Assembly (NCBI GenBank): GCA_002682825.1
Contig: NOKP01000022.1
Coordinates: 1-64,000 of the forward strand
Direction of reading: 5' to 3'
Length of the DNA stretch: 64,000 nucleotides
From: Neonectria sp. B-13
Taxonomy: Eukaryota > Ascomycota > Sordariomycetes > Hypocreales > Nectriaceae
The notes under the pieces are model-generated. The model was not told where the DNA came from, ran no database searches, and was given only the letters and a program-made list of their open reading frames with translations. The position numbers and the translations under genes are program-made. Every line of letters begins with the position of its first letter. Within the stretch, counting starts at the first letter, position 1. Positions 11,851-23,702 of the stretch are shown one piece after another.

Positions 11851-14800
11851 ATGACTCTGGCCAACTCGGTTCAGGCCGCCTTGGTAGCGCTGTACTACGT
11901 TTACCCTTCGATCGTATTCGTCTACTTTTTTGTTGCGTCCGTGGTCTCTATCTGCAACATCCAGACCGCAAAGAAAGCTGTTGAGAACAAGAAGACTTTC
12001 CCCAGCAAGAGAACGGTTGTGGTGCTTTCTGCCCTCTCCCTCTTGACATATGCTGGTCAGCTAGCTGCAATCTGTACACAAGCAGTTCTGTCGCGAGTGT
12101 GGCCCACAGAGGATCACATCATCATCGGTCACTTGTCGTGCATCTTGGTCTTTGGCATCCTGCTCAGCCAGTATATCGACACCGAAAATGGGGCCTCGTA
12201 TCCCTTCGTGGGGTCATGGGTGCTCGCCTTACTCTTCGAAATAACCATCATTTCCCTATCAGCAGTCGACGATGCATTCGTCAGGTTTCAATCCTACGAG
12301 ATCATCGACGTGGCTTTGGTTTCCACCCGCTGCTTAACTTTTGTCATTCTTCCCGGCCTTTTCACTTTTTCCACCGCAGACAAGATCGAGACCGACGAGG
12401 AGCGACAACCCCTCTTGCCCAAAGATACCACGCCCTGTCCGGGAAGTTCTGCCGGTCAGTCTCAGCAGAGTCAAGAGTCTGGATACGGCTCGACACTTCA
12501 GGCTGAAGAAGAATCTACCGAAGAGGCCCCAGAGTACAACTGGGAGCGTCGGGAGAGGGAGGCAAAGGAAGTCATGAAGAAACGGCTCGAAGAGGGCGGT
12601 ACCTGGATTGAATATGCCAAGGGTTTCAAGGTATGGTTTCTTGCTCACTTAAAACACGACTAATGTTGGCCATTGCACTTCCCTGTCCTGCCGCAATTTA
12701 CTGCCTTGCTTGTCATCGCCAGACACCTGGTCCATTTGCACAAGCACAACTAACATAGCTGTTCTAGATACTCTTTCCATACGTCTGGCCCGTTGGGAAC
12801 ATCGGTCTCCAACTTCGCGCCGCTGCCGTTTGCCTCTGTCTCTTCGCATCAAACGCGCTTCACTTGCTCATCCCCCGCCAGACGGGCATCATCATGGATA
12901 GCTTGAGCGGCGACAACGCAAGCAGCCCCTGGCTTGCGGTCCTTATTTTCGCCACTCTCCGCTTAGCGGCTTCTGAATCGGGCATCGAACTTGTCCGCCA
13001 GTGGCTCTGGGTCCCCGTTAAATACTACTCCCACGACGCACTGACACGTGCCGCATATTCCCACATGATGCATCTTTCCGCCGACTTCCACGACTCCAAG
13101 AGCTCGTCGGACATGATGATGGCCATTTATGGCGGAAGCGCTGTCTCGAACGTTATCGAGAATGTCCTGCTGTATGCTGTGCCGATGCTTATCGACATGG
13201 GCGTAGCTGTTGTCTACCTCTCAATCACATTTGGACCGTATGAAGGATTGATTACCGTTGCAACAGGCCTCTTTTTCCTTCTCATCGCCAGTAGGCTTGT
13301 GGCTAGTTCCAAGGCTGCTAGTCGAAACCGCGTCAACGCCCTGTACGAGGAACACTATGTCCGGCAATCTGGGCTCCTTGGATGGCAGACTGTCAGTGCG
13401 TTCAACCAGATCGGCTACGAGGACAACCGACACGCCAATGCCGTCACCAATCGCTGGCTTAGAGAGCAACAATACGTATTAGGATGGTACATCTCGATTG
13501 GGTTTCAAACCCTCATCCTTACCTCGGGTCTGCTGGCCAGTGCCTTCCTGGCAGTCTATCGCATCCGGACTGGACATGCCACAGCTGGCCAATTTGCAAT
13601 GTTGCTGATGTATTGGGCTCAGTTGACCTCCCCACTCCAATTTTTCGCGAAGCTAGGTAAAAACGTTAGCGATGACTTCATCGATGCGGAACGCTTGTTG
13701 GACATCATGCGCACCAAGCCATCCGTCGAGAACCAGAAAGGTGCACGGCCGCTCAAGTTTGTTGCGGGCGAGGTGGATTTCGACAATGTCAGCTTCAGCT
13801 ACGACAAGCAGAAGGGTATCATCAAGAACGTCAGCTTCCATGTTCCGGCTGGCCAAACGGTCGCCTTTGTCGGAGCGACAGGAGCAGGAAAATCGACCCT
13901 CATCAAGCTTCTAGATCGTTTCTACGACGTTGCCGAGGGTTCCATTCGTATTGATGGGCAGGACATCCGAGATGTTGACCTTTTCAGGTATGCTGGCACG
14001 TGTGATCTGAACTCAATTACCACTAACCTTGCGCAGTCTGCGAGATCGTATCGGAGTTGTTCCCCAGAGTCCGATCCTGTTCGACGACACAATCATGAAC
14101 AACGTACGATACGGGAGGATCACCGCGAGCGATGAAGATGTGTTTGATGCATGTAAAGCAGCCTGTATTCATGATAAAATCAAAGGCTTTACTCATGGTA
14201 AGTCCTTGCCTTCGCTTCTTACCAGACGGGTAACTAATGTCAACCAGGTTACAAGACTCGGGTTGGAGAGCGCGGCGTGTGAGCATTTGTCCAGCATGCT
14301 TCCGAGACCTAAATGCTGACATGAATAGCAAACTATCTGGTGGCGAACTACAGCGCATCGCGATTGCTCGAGCAATGCTCAAGAAACCTGACATTGTCCT
14401 GTTAGATGAAGCCACCAGCTCGGTTGATACAGACACAGAGCAACAGATCCAGGTGTCCTTTAAGAGACTGTGTCAAGGACGGACCACCTTCATTGTTGCG
14501 TGAGTTGCCATGCAAGCCCTGTCATTCCGTTGGAAGCTTACAAAAATAGTCATCGACTGTCAACCATCATGAACGCTGACCGAATCATTGTGGTGGAGAA
14601 CGGCGAGATCCTTCAGCAAGGCAACCACAACGAGCTAATTGTTTCTGGGGGGAGATATGCCGATCTGTGGTCGAAGCAGGTGTTCATTCGACCTACCGAC
14701 GACGACAAAGTTGAGGGAGCGACAGATGGTCAAGCAGGATTTGTTAATGACTTATCCTCAGAGCAGACCAGAACTGAGCTGTCCAAGGTAAAGCCGACGC

Positions 14801-16070
14801 CGGCTACGAAAGACGAAGGGGAGTCTTCGCAGCAACAGGGTGGTGAAGAAGGAGCGACGACAACGCCGAGTCGCTCCCAAGAGGTAGATTCCGCCAAAGA
14901 AAACTAATCTTTGGCGACTCTGACCTCTGGCTGCAGGCATCCCGTTTGAATCCCGTTGCTCCGACGTTCACGCCGCGCTCGCTGGGCAACATCAGACTGG
15001 GGCCAGGCACGGAGGCTTCGACGGGCGAGGAGTCCGTCGTTAAAAAAACCAACACGGTCATTACTAACCCACAAACAAGTCGTCGATGGTCAGACGAGGT
15101 GGATGAGGAGGGTGTGGTACCACCGCCAAGGAAGATTGAGGCCGCCAATTCATCCCGAACTGAGGACAAGCAGGGTGGCACAAGATCGGGAGTGACGAGT
15201 TCGAACAAGGTAGAGAGGCATATCGCTTTCACGGCGGCGGTTGGTCGTGCTCTGAAGGGCAGCCGCCGGGATCATGGCGAGGGGAATGGGACAACGAACA
15301 GTATGTGCGTCAAGACATGCTTGTCAACTCAGTCGCTAACTATCGAAGATGAGGTCAGCGACGCCTAGGAGCTGTCTAAGGCCAGAGACAAAAAGGACGA
15401 CATTTCTCAACTGGAATCTGCCGAGCTAAAGCACCCGTGTTATTCTCGACGGGTGCAGTCCAAGAGCGAGCCCTCTCAAGACTTGAACGAGCCAGCGGCA
15501 GAGCAGGTAGCTTTACCAGCCGTCCCGGAAGAGCCAACAATTCTGGTAAGTACAGCCAGTGGTGCTTATTCTGACCTGTTCTGACCTGTTCAGGCCCATC
15601 GCCACGTTTCAGCTCCTCCAATGAAAACCAGTCTCAATGTCCGCTCCCAGATCCCAAGACTCAACGAACTTCACCAAAGCTCCGCTCATTTCCAACCACT
15701 CTCGCCAAAAGCTATTGATAGCTCAAGCTATGCCCGACCTTCCATGGACTCTTCACCCCCGGATGAAGCTGCCTGTGTTCGCAAGCACGAGCCTTCTCTC
15801 CGGAACATCAGCGCAAAATCTCTCCCAATTGATATGGGGAGTCCTGGCAATGACAAAAAGGGGCCGGAAAAGAAGCCTGACGATCTGTGTAAGGGGGTCA
15901 CTTCTAGCAATGAAAACGAGCGCCCTTCTAACGGCGCCGAAGCTGGGAGCCAGAACTCACGTCGTGCAAGTCGGGGTAGCAAGCGGGGAAGAGGATCTTG
16001 GTACCGCGGGCGACGGGGTCGAGGAAACAATCGAGGCGGCTCAGCACCCATCAATTCGACTTCAGTCTGA
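11851..16070 (+). CDS. hmt1: Hmt1-type vacuolar half-size ABC transporter
   Basis: Predicted exons: 11851-12630, 12768-13987, 14037-14197, 14248-14278, 14329-14499, 14550-14883, 14937-15308, 15369-15545, 15594-16070, giving about 1240 residues. An N-terminal domain of five membrane helices (about 12-172) precedes an ABC membrane domain and one nucleotide-binding domain. Visible there are Walker A GATGAGKST (about 629), Q-loop GVVPQSPILFDD, signature LSGGELQR, Walker B IVLLDEATSS and AHRLSTI. This is the Hmt1/ABCB layout of vacuolar transporters that export metal-thiol or glutathione conjugates. An unusually long hydrophilic tail follows, containing SKSEPSQ and ending in an Arg/Gly-rich block. 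Splice sites through 14936 and the last intron keep frame and family motifs; the intron near 15301-15368 is the least certain. It converges on the Sgt2 gene 440 bases away. Confidence 0.85.
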
Positions 16071-16510
16071 TTCAATTTTGAAACAACAGCACATTATGAC
16101 ACAATATTCTCATTTACCTTGGGCAACCACGAGGAACACATGGGGTGGGCCGGCTATCACGATAATGATTACAGGGGGGGAGATATTCTGCACAGTGAAA
16201 ACGATTAATGGTGTCTCATGGGGGGTGTTATGGCTCAATATCATGGCTAGATAAAAGGAAGCGCTAACGGCTTACGATGATATCATGGTGGTTACTAGGC
16301 CTGTACAACAACTATTAGGCGACATGGCATCGATGGATGGACGAACAGAGGAGGACCAAGACGAGCTTTTGCAGTTTCTATAAAATATTCCGGGTCATGC
16401 ACTCTTGCTGCGTTGTCCCATTTATCCATACGTCGTGTCGCGTTGCCTCCTGGATCCAATCGGGGTGCGGTCATGATGGTATTCTCTACGCTTTCCTATC
16501 TATCCGTTGT
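16071..16510. other. convergent 3' spacer between the ABC transporter and Sgt2 genes
   Basis: Shared 3' flanking region of two converging genes; no coding signal seen. Confidence 0.5.
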
Positions 16511-17808
16511 TTACTGTCCGGCACCGCCAGCACCACCGGGAGCACCGGGGCCGCCAGGGGCTCCCGGTGCACCAGGGGCGCCTCCTCCCATCATGTTTCG
16601 GGCCCTAGAAGTTTTGCGTGAGTAAGATGAGTTGGAAAACAACGAAGGCCTATGGAAAAGGGGACTTACATGTCAGCAATGTTGGGGTCGGACATGAGGC
16701 TGTTGAGGTCGGGCATGCCGCCGCCGCTAGAGAAACTGTCGGCCATCTCGCGGAGGCGGGGGTTGCTCATCAGGTTGGTCATCATATCCGGGTTGCTCAT
16801 GAGGTTCTGGGCCATGCTGGCGAACATGGGGTTGTTCATAATGGATCCCAGGTCGGGCATGCCACCACCACCACCACCACCCTGGCCGCCCGCGCCGCCT
16901 TGGCCGCCAAGCATGGAGGCTAGGGCACCGAAATCAGGCATGCCTCCGGGGGCACCAGCACCGGCACCGGCATTGGCGCCGACATTGACGTTGACGCCGG
17001 GCGAGGAGCGGGGCAGGACGTCTTCGTCAAGGCCCATCTCGTCGACACGACGCTTGGCCGTCTCGAAGCCCTTCTTCATGGCGTCGGAGCCGCCGTGACC
17101 CTCGTGCTCAATGCCCTGGGCGTAGGCGTCCATGGCGCCGCGGGCGTCGCCGAGGGCGAAGCGGGCGAGGCCGAGGCGGGACCAGGCCTTGGTGTAGGCC
17201 GGGTCGATGGTGACGGCGGCCTCGGCGTCGGTCTTGGCCGAGGTGTGATCCTTGGCGGCGGAGTGGGCGGCGGCGCGGTTGGAGAGGAAGACGGCGTTGA
17301 GGGGGTTGAGGCCGAGGGCCTGGGTGTAGAGGTTGATGGCCTGGGTGTAATCCTTCTGGGCCATGGCGGCGTTGCCCCTGCTCTTGAGGGCATCGGCCTG
17401 CTTCTTGTCGTCTTCAGAGACGGCCTGATTGGCGGCATCGGCGGGGGCAGAGGCGGAGGCGGAGGAGGGGCCTGACGACGTCTTGAGCTTCTCGTAGACG
17501 GAGTAGATCTGCAGCAGGTTCTGGGAGCCGAGGGCGGCCTGGACGGCGGGCTTGTCGGTGGGGTCGACCTTGAAGGACTCGGCGATGCAGTTGATGGCCA
17601 CGTCGATGGAGTCCTTGTCGTCGGCGGTCAGCGTGCCGTCGGCCGACGAGGTGGCGAGGAAGTCGCAGATGGCGAGCGCAAGGCGCTGCTTGGAGGATTG
17701 GGAGGATGCCTGTTTGTGAGGACAAGTCAGTCAGATACTCATGCTCTACCGGACAAGGTTTTCCTTGAGAAAAAGACGAGAGGGATATGATTAGAGCCGA
17801 CTTACCAT
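16511..17808 (-). CDS. sgt2: Sgt2 small TPR co-chaperone (GET pathway)
   Basis: Exons on the minus strand are 17808-17806 (only the ATG), 17709-16670 and 16604-16511, giving 378 residues. The N-terminal dimerisation domain (about 1-75, RLALAICDFL...) normally binds Get5/ubiquitin-like partners. Three TPR motifs (about 104-206) bind Hsp70/Hsp90 tails. The C-terminal half has Gly-rich linkers and repeated Met/Asn-Pro segments such as NNPMFASMAQNLMSNP, which in this family cradle tail-anchored membrane protein helices. The last exon restores the expected ...NIADMARNMMGGG end and a Gly/Ala/Pro tail. Without the last splice the frame would stop right after the donor. Sgt2 acts in the cytosol, handing tail-anchored proteins to Get3. 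The first exon is a bare start codon followed at once by GTAAGT; an alternative start inside exon 2 is possible but would remove family-conserved residues. Confidence 0.9.
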
Positions 17809-18362
17809 GGCGGGCAGATCCTGTTTGTACAGGGTGGAGGAGAACGGGGGGATGGATGTTGGAGGAAAAGTTGGTGGGGGGGAGGATGTGAACTTCTGGA
17901 GACGGATGAGAACCAAAGCAAAGCCCCGCGGTGAGAAGCAAGCAAAGCAGTAGTGGGACGAACTATTACTGCCTTGTTGTCGGGTTCAGGCTGGAAGATT
18001 CCACGTGGGGCAGATTCCCGGGAAAACAAATGTGGGGTAGCGACGACCTAGTTCAGACTCCCCACGACTTCGACAGACAGACAGACATGTGCTTCGTACC
18101 AAGACAGCGAACAACCAGCTCGGAACGTGTGGGTTTATATCATCATTTAATTAAGCCAAGTCGCCGTTGACTCGTCGTCCGTCCTGTAACCTACATGAGT
18201 TGGATTTTGTTGTCGTCGCCCTGACCCCATACGAGGCCTCGTTACCCCTACACCGTGAAACTCCGTCTAATGCTGCGCCAGCTAAGTGAAGCCAAAGCAA
18301 GCTTCCAACATCGCCCATGGTCCTGTCTTTGATCATTTCTTTCCTCATTGTTTGAAGCGGCC
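17809..18362. other. Sgt2 promoter and RING gene 3' flank
   Basis: The two minus-strand genes are arranged head to tail. Nothing else recognisable. Confidence 0.5.
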
Positions 18363-19933
18363 TCACTTCCCCCTTCGGTGTCGCTCAACGTTCTTGACCC
18401 TCCGCTTCCCCATCGCCGCCACCTTGCGATACTTGGTGTACAGCCGGACCAAGTCCTTCATCACCACCCACAGACACCCGCCAACTAGGCTACGTCCCCA
18501 CTGTTGTTGCAACAGGCCCGGTCGCATGACTCCAGCCGTGCGGAACCATGGATTCCTAGGCATTGTGGTCCACGTCTTGGGCAGTGCCAGCCGGAGCAGC
18601 TCACCCATTGTGTATGAGATGCCCGGGAGGATCAGGGCGCTGACGATGGCGTTGGACACCCCGGAAAGAATGGTGCCGAGGCCAGGGCGGCGGGCTGGAG
18701 GTGCTTGTGGAGCTTCGTGCTCGTTATGCTCCGCTGGGGCGTCGGCCGGTACGGCGTCAGGTGCGGCCCCTGGTTCTCGCTCAGCTTCTGGGGCCACTCT
18801 CACAGCCGGTAGGTTTGCTGGCCGATTTCGGTCTTCTCGGTCATCATCATCTTCTTCGTCGTCGGTAATGTCGTTAAGGTCCTCCTCGGCAAGATCCACA
18901 ACCTCGTCGATGACGATATTAACGACTACGTCCCCATCCGCATCCTCGTCCTCATCATGGGCAATTCTCAAAGGTACTATGGCATCATCTCCACCGTCCT
19001 CTTCGTCATCGGGCTCGTCGAGGGCTTCCAGGAGATTGTTTATAAATCCCAGTACACCACCATGCTCGTTACGCTGGCCAGCCCGCTGGTTAACAGGGGG
19101 GTCCTCGTTCTGTCGGGGTTCCAACGCGGGCAGCCCCATAATCTGCCGGTTGAGATTAACCTCGTAAGGGAACACAAATTCTCGCCAGAAGTTGATGTAT
19201 GCTGAGCGAGCGTAGGGGAAAATTGTCATGGCCAGCTGGGGTGAGGGAGGCCAGGCCAGGAACTGGTCATCATGCATGACACGGTAAACGCCATACTAAG
19301 AATGCCGTGTTAGTCCGAGCTCTTCCAACCCATAGACAAGGGTAGACATACCAAGGATGCAGTGGGAAGAAAGATCTTGTTGCCCAGCCAAGGAGTAAGC
19401 TGCCCAAGCAGCAACGCTGGGCCCACGTTCATTAGAATAAGCGCGTTGCCCAGTCTCTCACTCGCCATCCTCATGACTCTCGAGTTCTGCCCGCCCACAT
19501 TCAGCTCCGGGCCCAACATGAACTGTATCAGGGACTCCCGGCCGGCAAATGCCCACATGGCGCAAGCGCCGTACATCTGCAAGCTAAACTGGACGCCCAT
19601 CGTCGCCGTCGTAAGCAGCACGAAGGGGCTCACGCGGGTAAACTTGGAAGAAATGACATCGGTCAGGGCGACGACGGGGTCCCAAGGGCCCTCAAGGCGG
19701 ATCTTGGACTTGCAGACCGGGCACTGGAGTGGTTTGTTGGAGCGCTCGCAGTCGGTAACCCACGAGAGCATACAATCCTGGTGCGCCTCGAGCGTGCAGG
19801 GACACGGGTCGACCCAGGACGACGGCGGGTCTGAGGGCTCCTCATCGGTGAGGCAGATGAAGCATCGACGCGGGGCTTCGGTGCTCCGGGGAGCGGCGGC
19901 GGGGGCGGAGGAATCGACAGAGGTGGGCGCCAT
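18363..19933 (-). CDS. RING-CH (MARCH-like) membrane E3 ubiquitin ligase
   Basis: Exons 19933-19352 and 19295-18363 encode 504 residues; the 56-bp intron starts GTATGT and ends CTTAG. A complete C4HC3 RING-variant domain occupies about residues 24-74: Cys 24, 27, 44, 46, His 51, Cys 54, 71, 74. Several hydrophobic segments follow (about 94-175), then an acidic D/E-rich stretch, another hydrophobic segment (about 430-455) and a basic C-terminus. RING-CH proteins transfer ubiquitin from an E2 to membrane substrates; the compartment (mitochondrial outer membrane or ER) cannot be told from sequence. The start is the first in-frame ATG; the frame is open 36 codons further upstream but without an ATG. 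Confidence 0.82.
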
Positions 19934-21335
19934 TGTCGGAGGAGGCGTCTCGGCAGCGACAAAAGTGTCGCGTGCAGCCTGGTCTCTGGGCGTGAGCGAT
20001 GTCGGCAGGAAACGGGAGGGTCGGTCGAGTCGGGATGGCAAGTCTATCTCATTGCATCCATGAGAAGAAAAGACGAATAGGAAAGAAATGCTGCAAACGA
20101 CGAAAAGAATACACGCGGGGGTTTCGGTAGGGCTGCGAGCCGGTCGGCGGGCTGTCGGGTTGGTGTTGGTGTTGATGTTCGGGTAGACTAACGGGCGGCG
20201 GCTGGCTGCTTCGGCTGCTTGTAAGGGTTACATCATCCAGGTTGAGGGAGTGAGCCTGAGGCGGGAAACCAATCAGAGTGGGCCCCTGACCGCTGACAGT
20301 CGACGAGCACCGCGGCTGAACAACTTGGCAATTCGGTCAAGCCAAATGTATGGGAATAACTTTGCTCCTGATCGATTACACACATTCCTTTGACGAATTC
20401 TTTATTCCCCCGTTGTACTTACGCTGCGCACCACCAGTCATGTTGGTCTAGGGAATACTTAATGTGCTTAGGCACAGGAGTCAAGACGGCAGACACCGAT
20501 CAGTGTTTCGCAACAAGACTATAAGTAATATAAGTTTTCTATTTATGATATTCTTTTTTATGATAAACAATTTTAACTTGTCCTCTTTTGCAAGGCTCAA
20601 CTCGTGTGCTGGAATAAACTCAACCAATCGGCCCCAAGCCAAAAACGCTTACTTCGCCTGACATGGATATCTTGAAAAAGATCCCATGCTGTCGGCGCAG
20701 AGTCTATTTTAATGGAGATGCAGAGTATTTGGTAGTATGGTAGGGGTCTCTAGGGCTGGTTGTTGATATCGCTAGCCCAGAACGAGCGGTTGTTCCACTC
20801 TGCTGTATGAGTCTTCCCCGAATGCCTGAAAGAAGACGCCCTGAATGTGGCTTTCTCTACTGAACCCCCCCTTGCTTCTCCGAGGCGCTCCTAGCCCAGT
20901 GAAACACTTTGTCTAAGACAGAGTTGAGTCCCCAGCGCTCCTCCATGCCGCCGGTGTTTTCTCCAACGCCTCCACACCATCATCACCACCACCACCACCA
21001 CCACCACCGAACTCTCCTTGATGTCCTCGCACAGCACGCATCTCCATGCCGTCTGATGTGATGTAACTTCCCAAATCTCGAGTTCCCGGTCACCATGAGG
21101 CAGTTGTTCGTCTGCCAAGCTCCAGCGGGTACCCGCAAAGCCGCCCCTCCCCCTGTGCGGGAGAATGAGCAAGTTTCACCTGCCAGGCCTCACCGGCCTC
21201 ACGCAACCACGCACGCAGTCCGTCTACATGGAAGTAAACATGGCAAATAGTAAATAAGAAGCGCCCAACGCACCGCAGCCATGCTCGTCTCGCTGCTGAT
21301 GTCTGAGGAGATACACCACCCGCCGGAATTTGATC
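19934..21335. other. 1.4 kb divergent promoter region with an AT-rich patch
   Basis: It separates the minus-strand RING gene from the plus-strand membrane protein gene. A clearly AT-rich block lies at about 20505-20665 and an ACC triplet repeat at about 20985-21008. No gene supported. Confidence 0.5.
20985..21008. repeat. ACC/CAC triplet microsatellite
   Basis: About eight tandem ACC triplets in the noncoding stretch upstream of the gene at 21336. Confidence 0.85.
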
Positions 21336-22180
21336 ATGGCCCGTCTAACTAAGCTGTCCCTCGCCCTGCTGGGCCTCGAGCTTGTCACCACCACGGCCGC
21401 CGTCTTGCTCTTTGGCCTTGCATATCCGGATCGCTTCAGGTCCAGGCTGTGGGGAAATGGCGGTGTTGAGGGATGGAATTCAAACCCCAACGAGCGCATC
21501 TACTTCTACGCCAACCATCGCGAGCCGCCCGAGATTCCGTTGATCTGGTCGCAGAGGTAAGCTTGGGGACGACAGAACTCACACCTCCGTGGTTGCAGAC
21601 TCGATGGCTGACTTTGTCCACGTGCGTGTCCAGGTTGACCGACTCGAACCTCGCCATCGCCATCCTCGGCTCCGTCATCTTCCTCGCTCGCGCCATCATG
21701 ACCCATCTCGACTACCTCCCCCGCTACGTCAACGTGTTATACGACATGCTCCTCGCGTCCCTCTGGGTCGTCAGCCTCGCCGGCCAGATATCCGGCGACT
21801 TTACCGATCCAGATCATATCAGTGCGCACCCGTGGTACCTAACGCGTGGGTGTGCTGACAGCTGGGAAGGGGTACGGGGTTATTGCCACATCGCCCAGGC
21901 GAGTTGCGCCGTGTCGATGCTCGCTGCGATGCTATACATCGGAAGGCTGCTGCATGAGGCGATGTTGGAGGCATATCACCGAGGCAGGAAACACGAGAGG
22001 AAGTGGACTGCTGTGGATACTGTGGACGAGATGGAGGATCCTGGGGAAGATAAGTACAGCGACACTCAACAGGAGACAGACATGAACTTGCGGGTGAGAG
22101 AGGAGTGGTATGACCCGGGGCTGAGTCCTGTGCTGGCCTTTTTCCCTGCTACACCAGATCGTCCAGGACGGGTAGGTTGA
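21336..22180 (+). CDS. four-helix membrane protein, family unrecognised
   Basis: Exons 21336-21556 and 21634-22180 (intron GTAAGC...CCAG) encode 255 residues. Four hydrophobic segments are visible: about 5-30, 78-97, 108-132 and 164-187 (HIAQASCAVSMLAAML). The spacing recalls fungal MARVEL-like four-helix proteins, but I see no decisive motif. A polar loop after helix 1 contains NPNERIYFYANHREPPEIP. The hydrophilic C-terminus is rich in Asp/Glu and probably cytosolic. The ATG at 21336 follows an in-frame TTG-ATC and is the first real start codon. Function is unknown. The gene converges on the metallothionein gene. Confidence 0.7.
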
Positions 22181-22556
22181 TGGAATGATGGAAGATGGTG
22201 ACATAAGACTTGGAGGAACGATACAATGATACAAAGTCAGAATGCATGTCGGATATTAGATATTGGATACCTGTGATGGATGAGATGATATGAAACATCA
22301 CAATCGGTCAAAGTAATCACTGGAACTACAACAAATAGCATGCAGAAGGTTGCTTGGCGAGAAGTCTGTTCGATTTACCCAGAGAAGAATGCTGTCATTC
22401 TGATGAGTCCCTAGCTATCCCACCATACCGATAGAAAATGTGTGGATCCATGCATTGTCCGACTTCCCCCAATCGACATCAATCTCGTCTGCACCATGCC
22501 CAAAATTGGAGATTTTCGAGGCCCTCAAGGTCCTCATCGTCCATGGCGTCAAGAGC
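22181..22556. other. convergent 3' spacer
   Basis: 3' flanks of the membrane-protein gene and of the metallothionein gene; no further feature seen. Confidence 0.5.
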
Positions 22557-22708
22557 TTATTTGTGCTTGATTGGTAGCTGTTAGCGTTCACGATCCATCA
22601 TCCACAAGCCCGTCCCCATACGACCAGATGACTTACAGGGCAGCCGGCACAGGTGCAGCCAGAGCCGCAACCGCAGGAGCCAGAGGTAGCACATCCGCAG
22701 CCACTCAT
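22557..22708 (-). CDS. copper-type seven-cysteine metallothionein, 26 residues
   Basis: Exon 1 (22708-22637) gives [18 protein letters not shown] followed by TCAGCP. A 71-bp intron (GTAAGT ... GCTAAC ... CAAG) joins a 9-base exon 2 (22565-22557) that adds HK and a stop. The seven cysteines at 4, 6, 12, 14, 18, 20 and 23 follow the spacing CxC-x5-CxC-x3-CxC-x2-C of the Neurospora-type copper metallothionein, and the CAGCPHK end resembles infection-induced metallothioneins of other sordariomycetes. The protein would bind Cu(I) through thiolate clusters in the cytosol, buffering copper. The acceptor CTAACAG was rejected because it sits on the branch site. A TATA-like element lies upstream at 22844. 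A metal-conjugate ABC transporter lies 6.5 kb away. Confidence 0.85.
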
Positions 22709-22843
22709 GATGATGGTTTTTGAAGGTGGGTGTTTGGTTTGAAGTTGAAGTGTTTTTTTGTTGTTGTGTGGATGATTGTGAGAGCGTGTTGATGAGAGGT
22801 GGAAGAAGGAAGTGGAACAACGTGACTCTAGGGACGTCGGTAG

Positions 22844-22851
22844 AATTTATA
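22844..22851 (-). promoter_or_regulatory. TATA-like box of the metallothionein gene
   Basis: Read on the minus strand this is TATAAATT, 136 bases before the start codon, a normal spacing for a strongly inducible fungal gene. Confidence 0.5.
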
Positions 22852-23662
22852 CTGTTCCGAGAGGGCCAGGAAGGCCCGAGATCCGCAGAGAAGGAAGGCA
22901 GGTGTTTGTCGGCAAGCGGGAGTGGCAGTGGCAGGGCAGGTGGCAAGCACCCAAAATGGGGGGACCTGAGGAACCTAAGCCCCCAAGGTACTGCTACTCT
23001 ACCCCGGGGCACAACTTGCTCCCGCCCAGAGTCATGCACTCCATTCAATCGTATAACTTATATTCCACTGTTATTCCTACAGTTCGTTTTACTTTGTTGT
23101 TTTCTTACTCTTCACATGTATTTATCGTGGTACATTAGACCCGAGCACTCACGCAAGCACTCACTTCATCATAGAGGCCTTGCCTCAGTACTCGTACGTA
23201 AGAGTACTAGAAGTACCAAATTTACCTTTGACTTTCTGCAAACGCTGCTGGATAGAGGCGGCGCATGACGTTGAGCGTCGCCGTCGATTGGACAGGCCTC
23301 CGCCACGCGCCGAGCGCAATCCCACGGCATCCCACCCAAGCCAAAGCGTTGATTTGACCAGCGATCGATCCGTGGCGCTGTTGTTGTTTTCATCAAATAA
23401 GGGTCCCTCGATGTGTCTTCATGTTATGCAAGTTCTGAAGGGGGCGGGGCACACAAGCGTGACGGGAGCGCTGCCTCGAGAGGGGATGCTATTTGTGCAG
23501 ATACGTCATGTTGCCAGGGAGAGGAATAAGGGCGATCTTTTACCAAATTCAACATCACGGACAAGACCCAATCACTGTAGTACGAGATATCTTCAAAATT
23601 TAGTGCTGTAGGTACCTACACAGCAGTGTGGGACTGGGACGTGCATCTGTGAAGTGACCCGT

Positions 23663-23702
23663 GAGGGGTTTGGAGGGGCTTGGAGGGGCTTGGAGGGGTT
23701 TG
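23663..23702. repeat. GGAGGGGYTT 10-bp tandem repeat
   Basis: Four near-perfect 10-bp units, G-rich on the plus strand. Confidence 0.85.

Noticed and set aside
19934..20041. N-terminal extension of the RING-CH protein by 36 residues
   Set aside because: The extended frame begins with TTG, not ATG, and no in-frame upstream ATG exists; the start was set at 19933.
22566..22569. Reading through or using the upstream CTAACAG acceptor in the metallothionein gene
   Set aside because: That acceptor overlaps the branch site; the CAAG acceptor gives the family-typical C-terminus.
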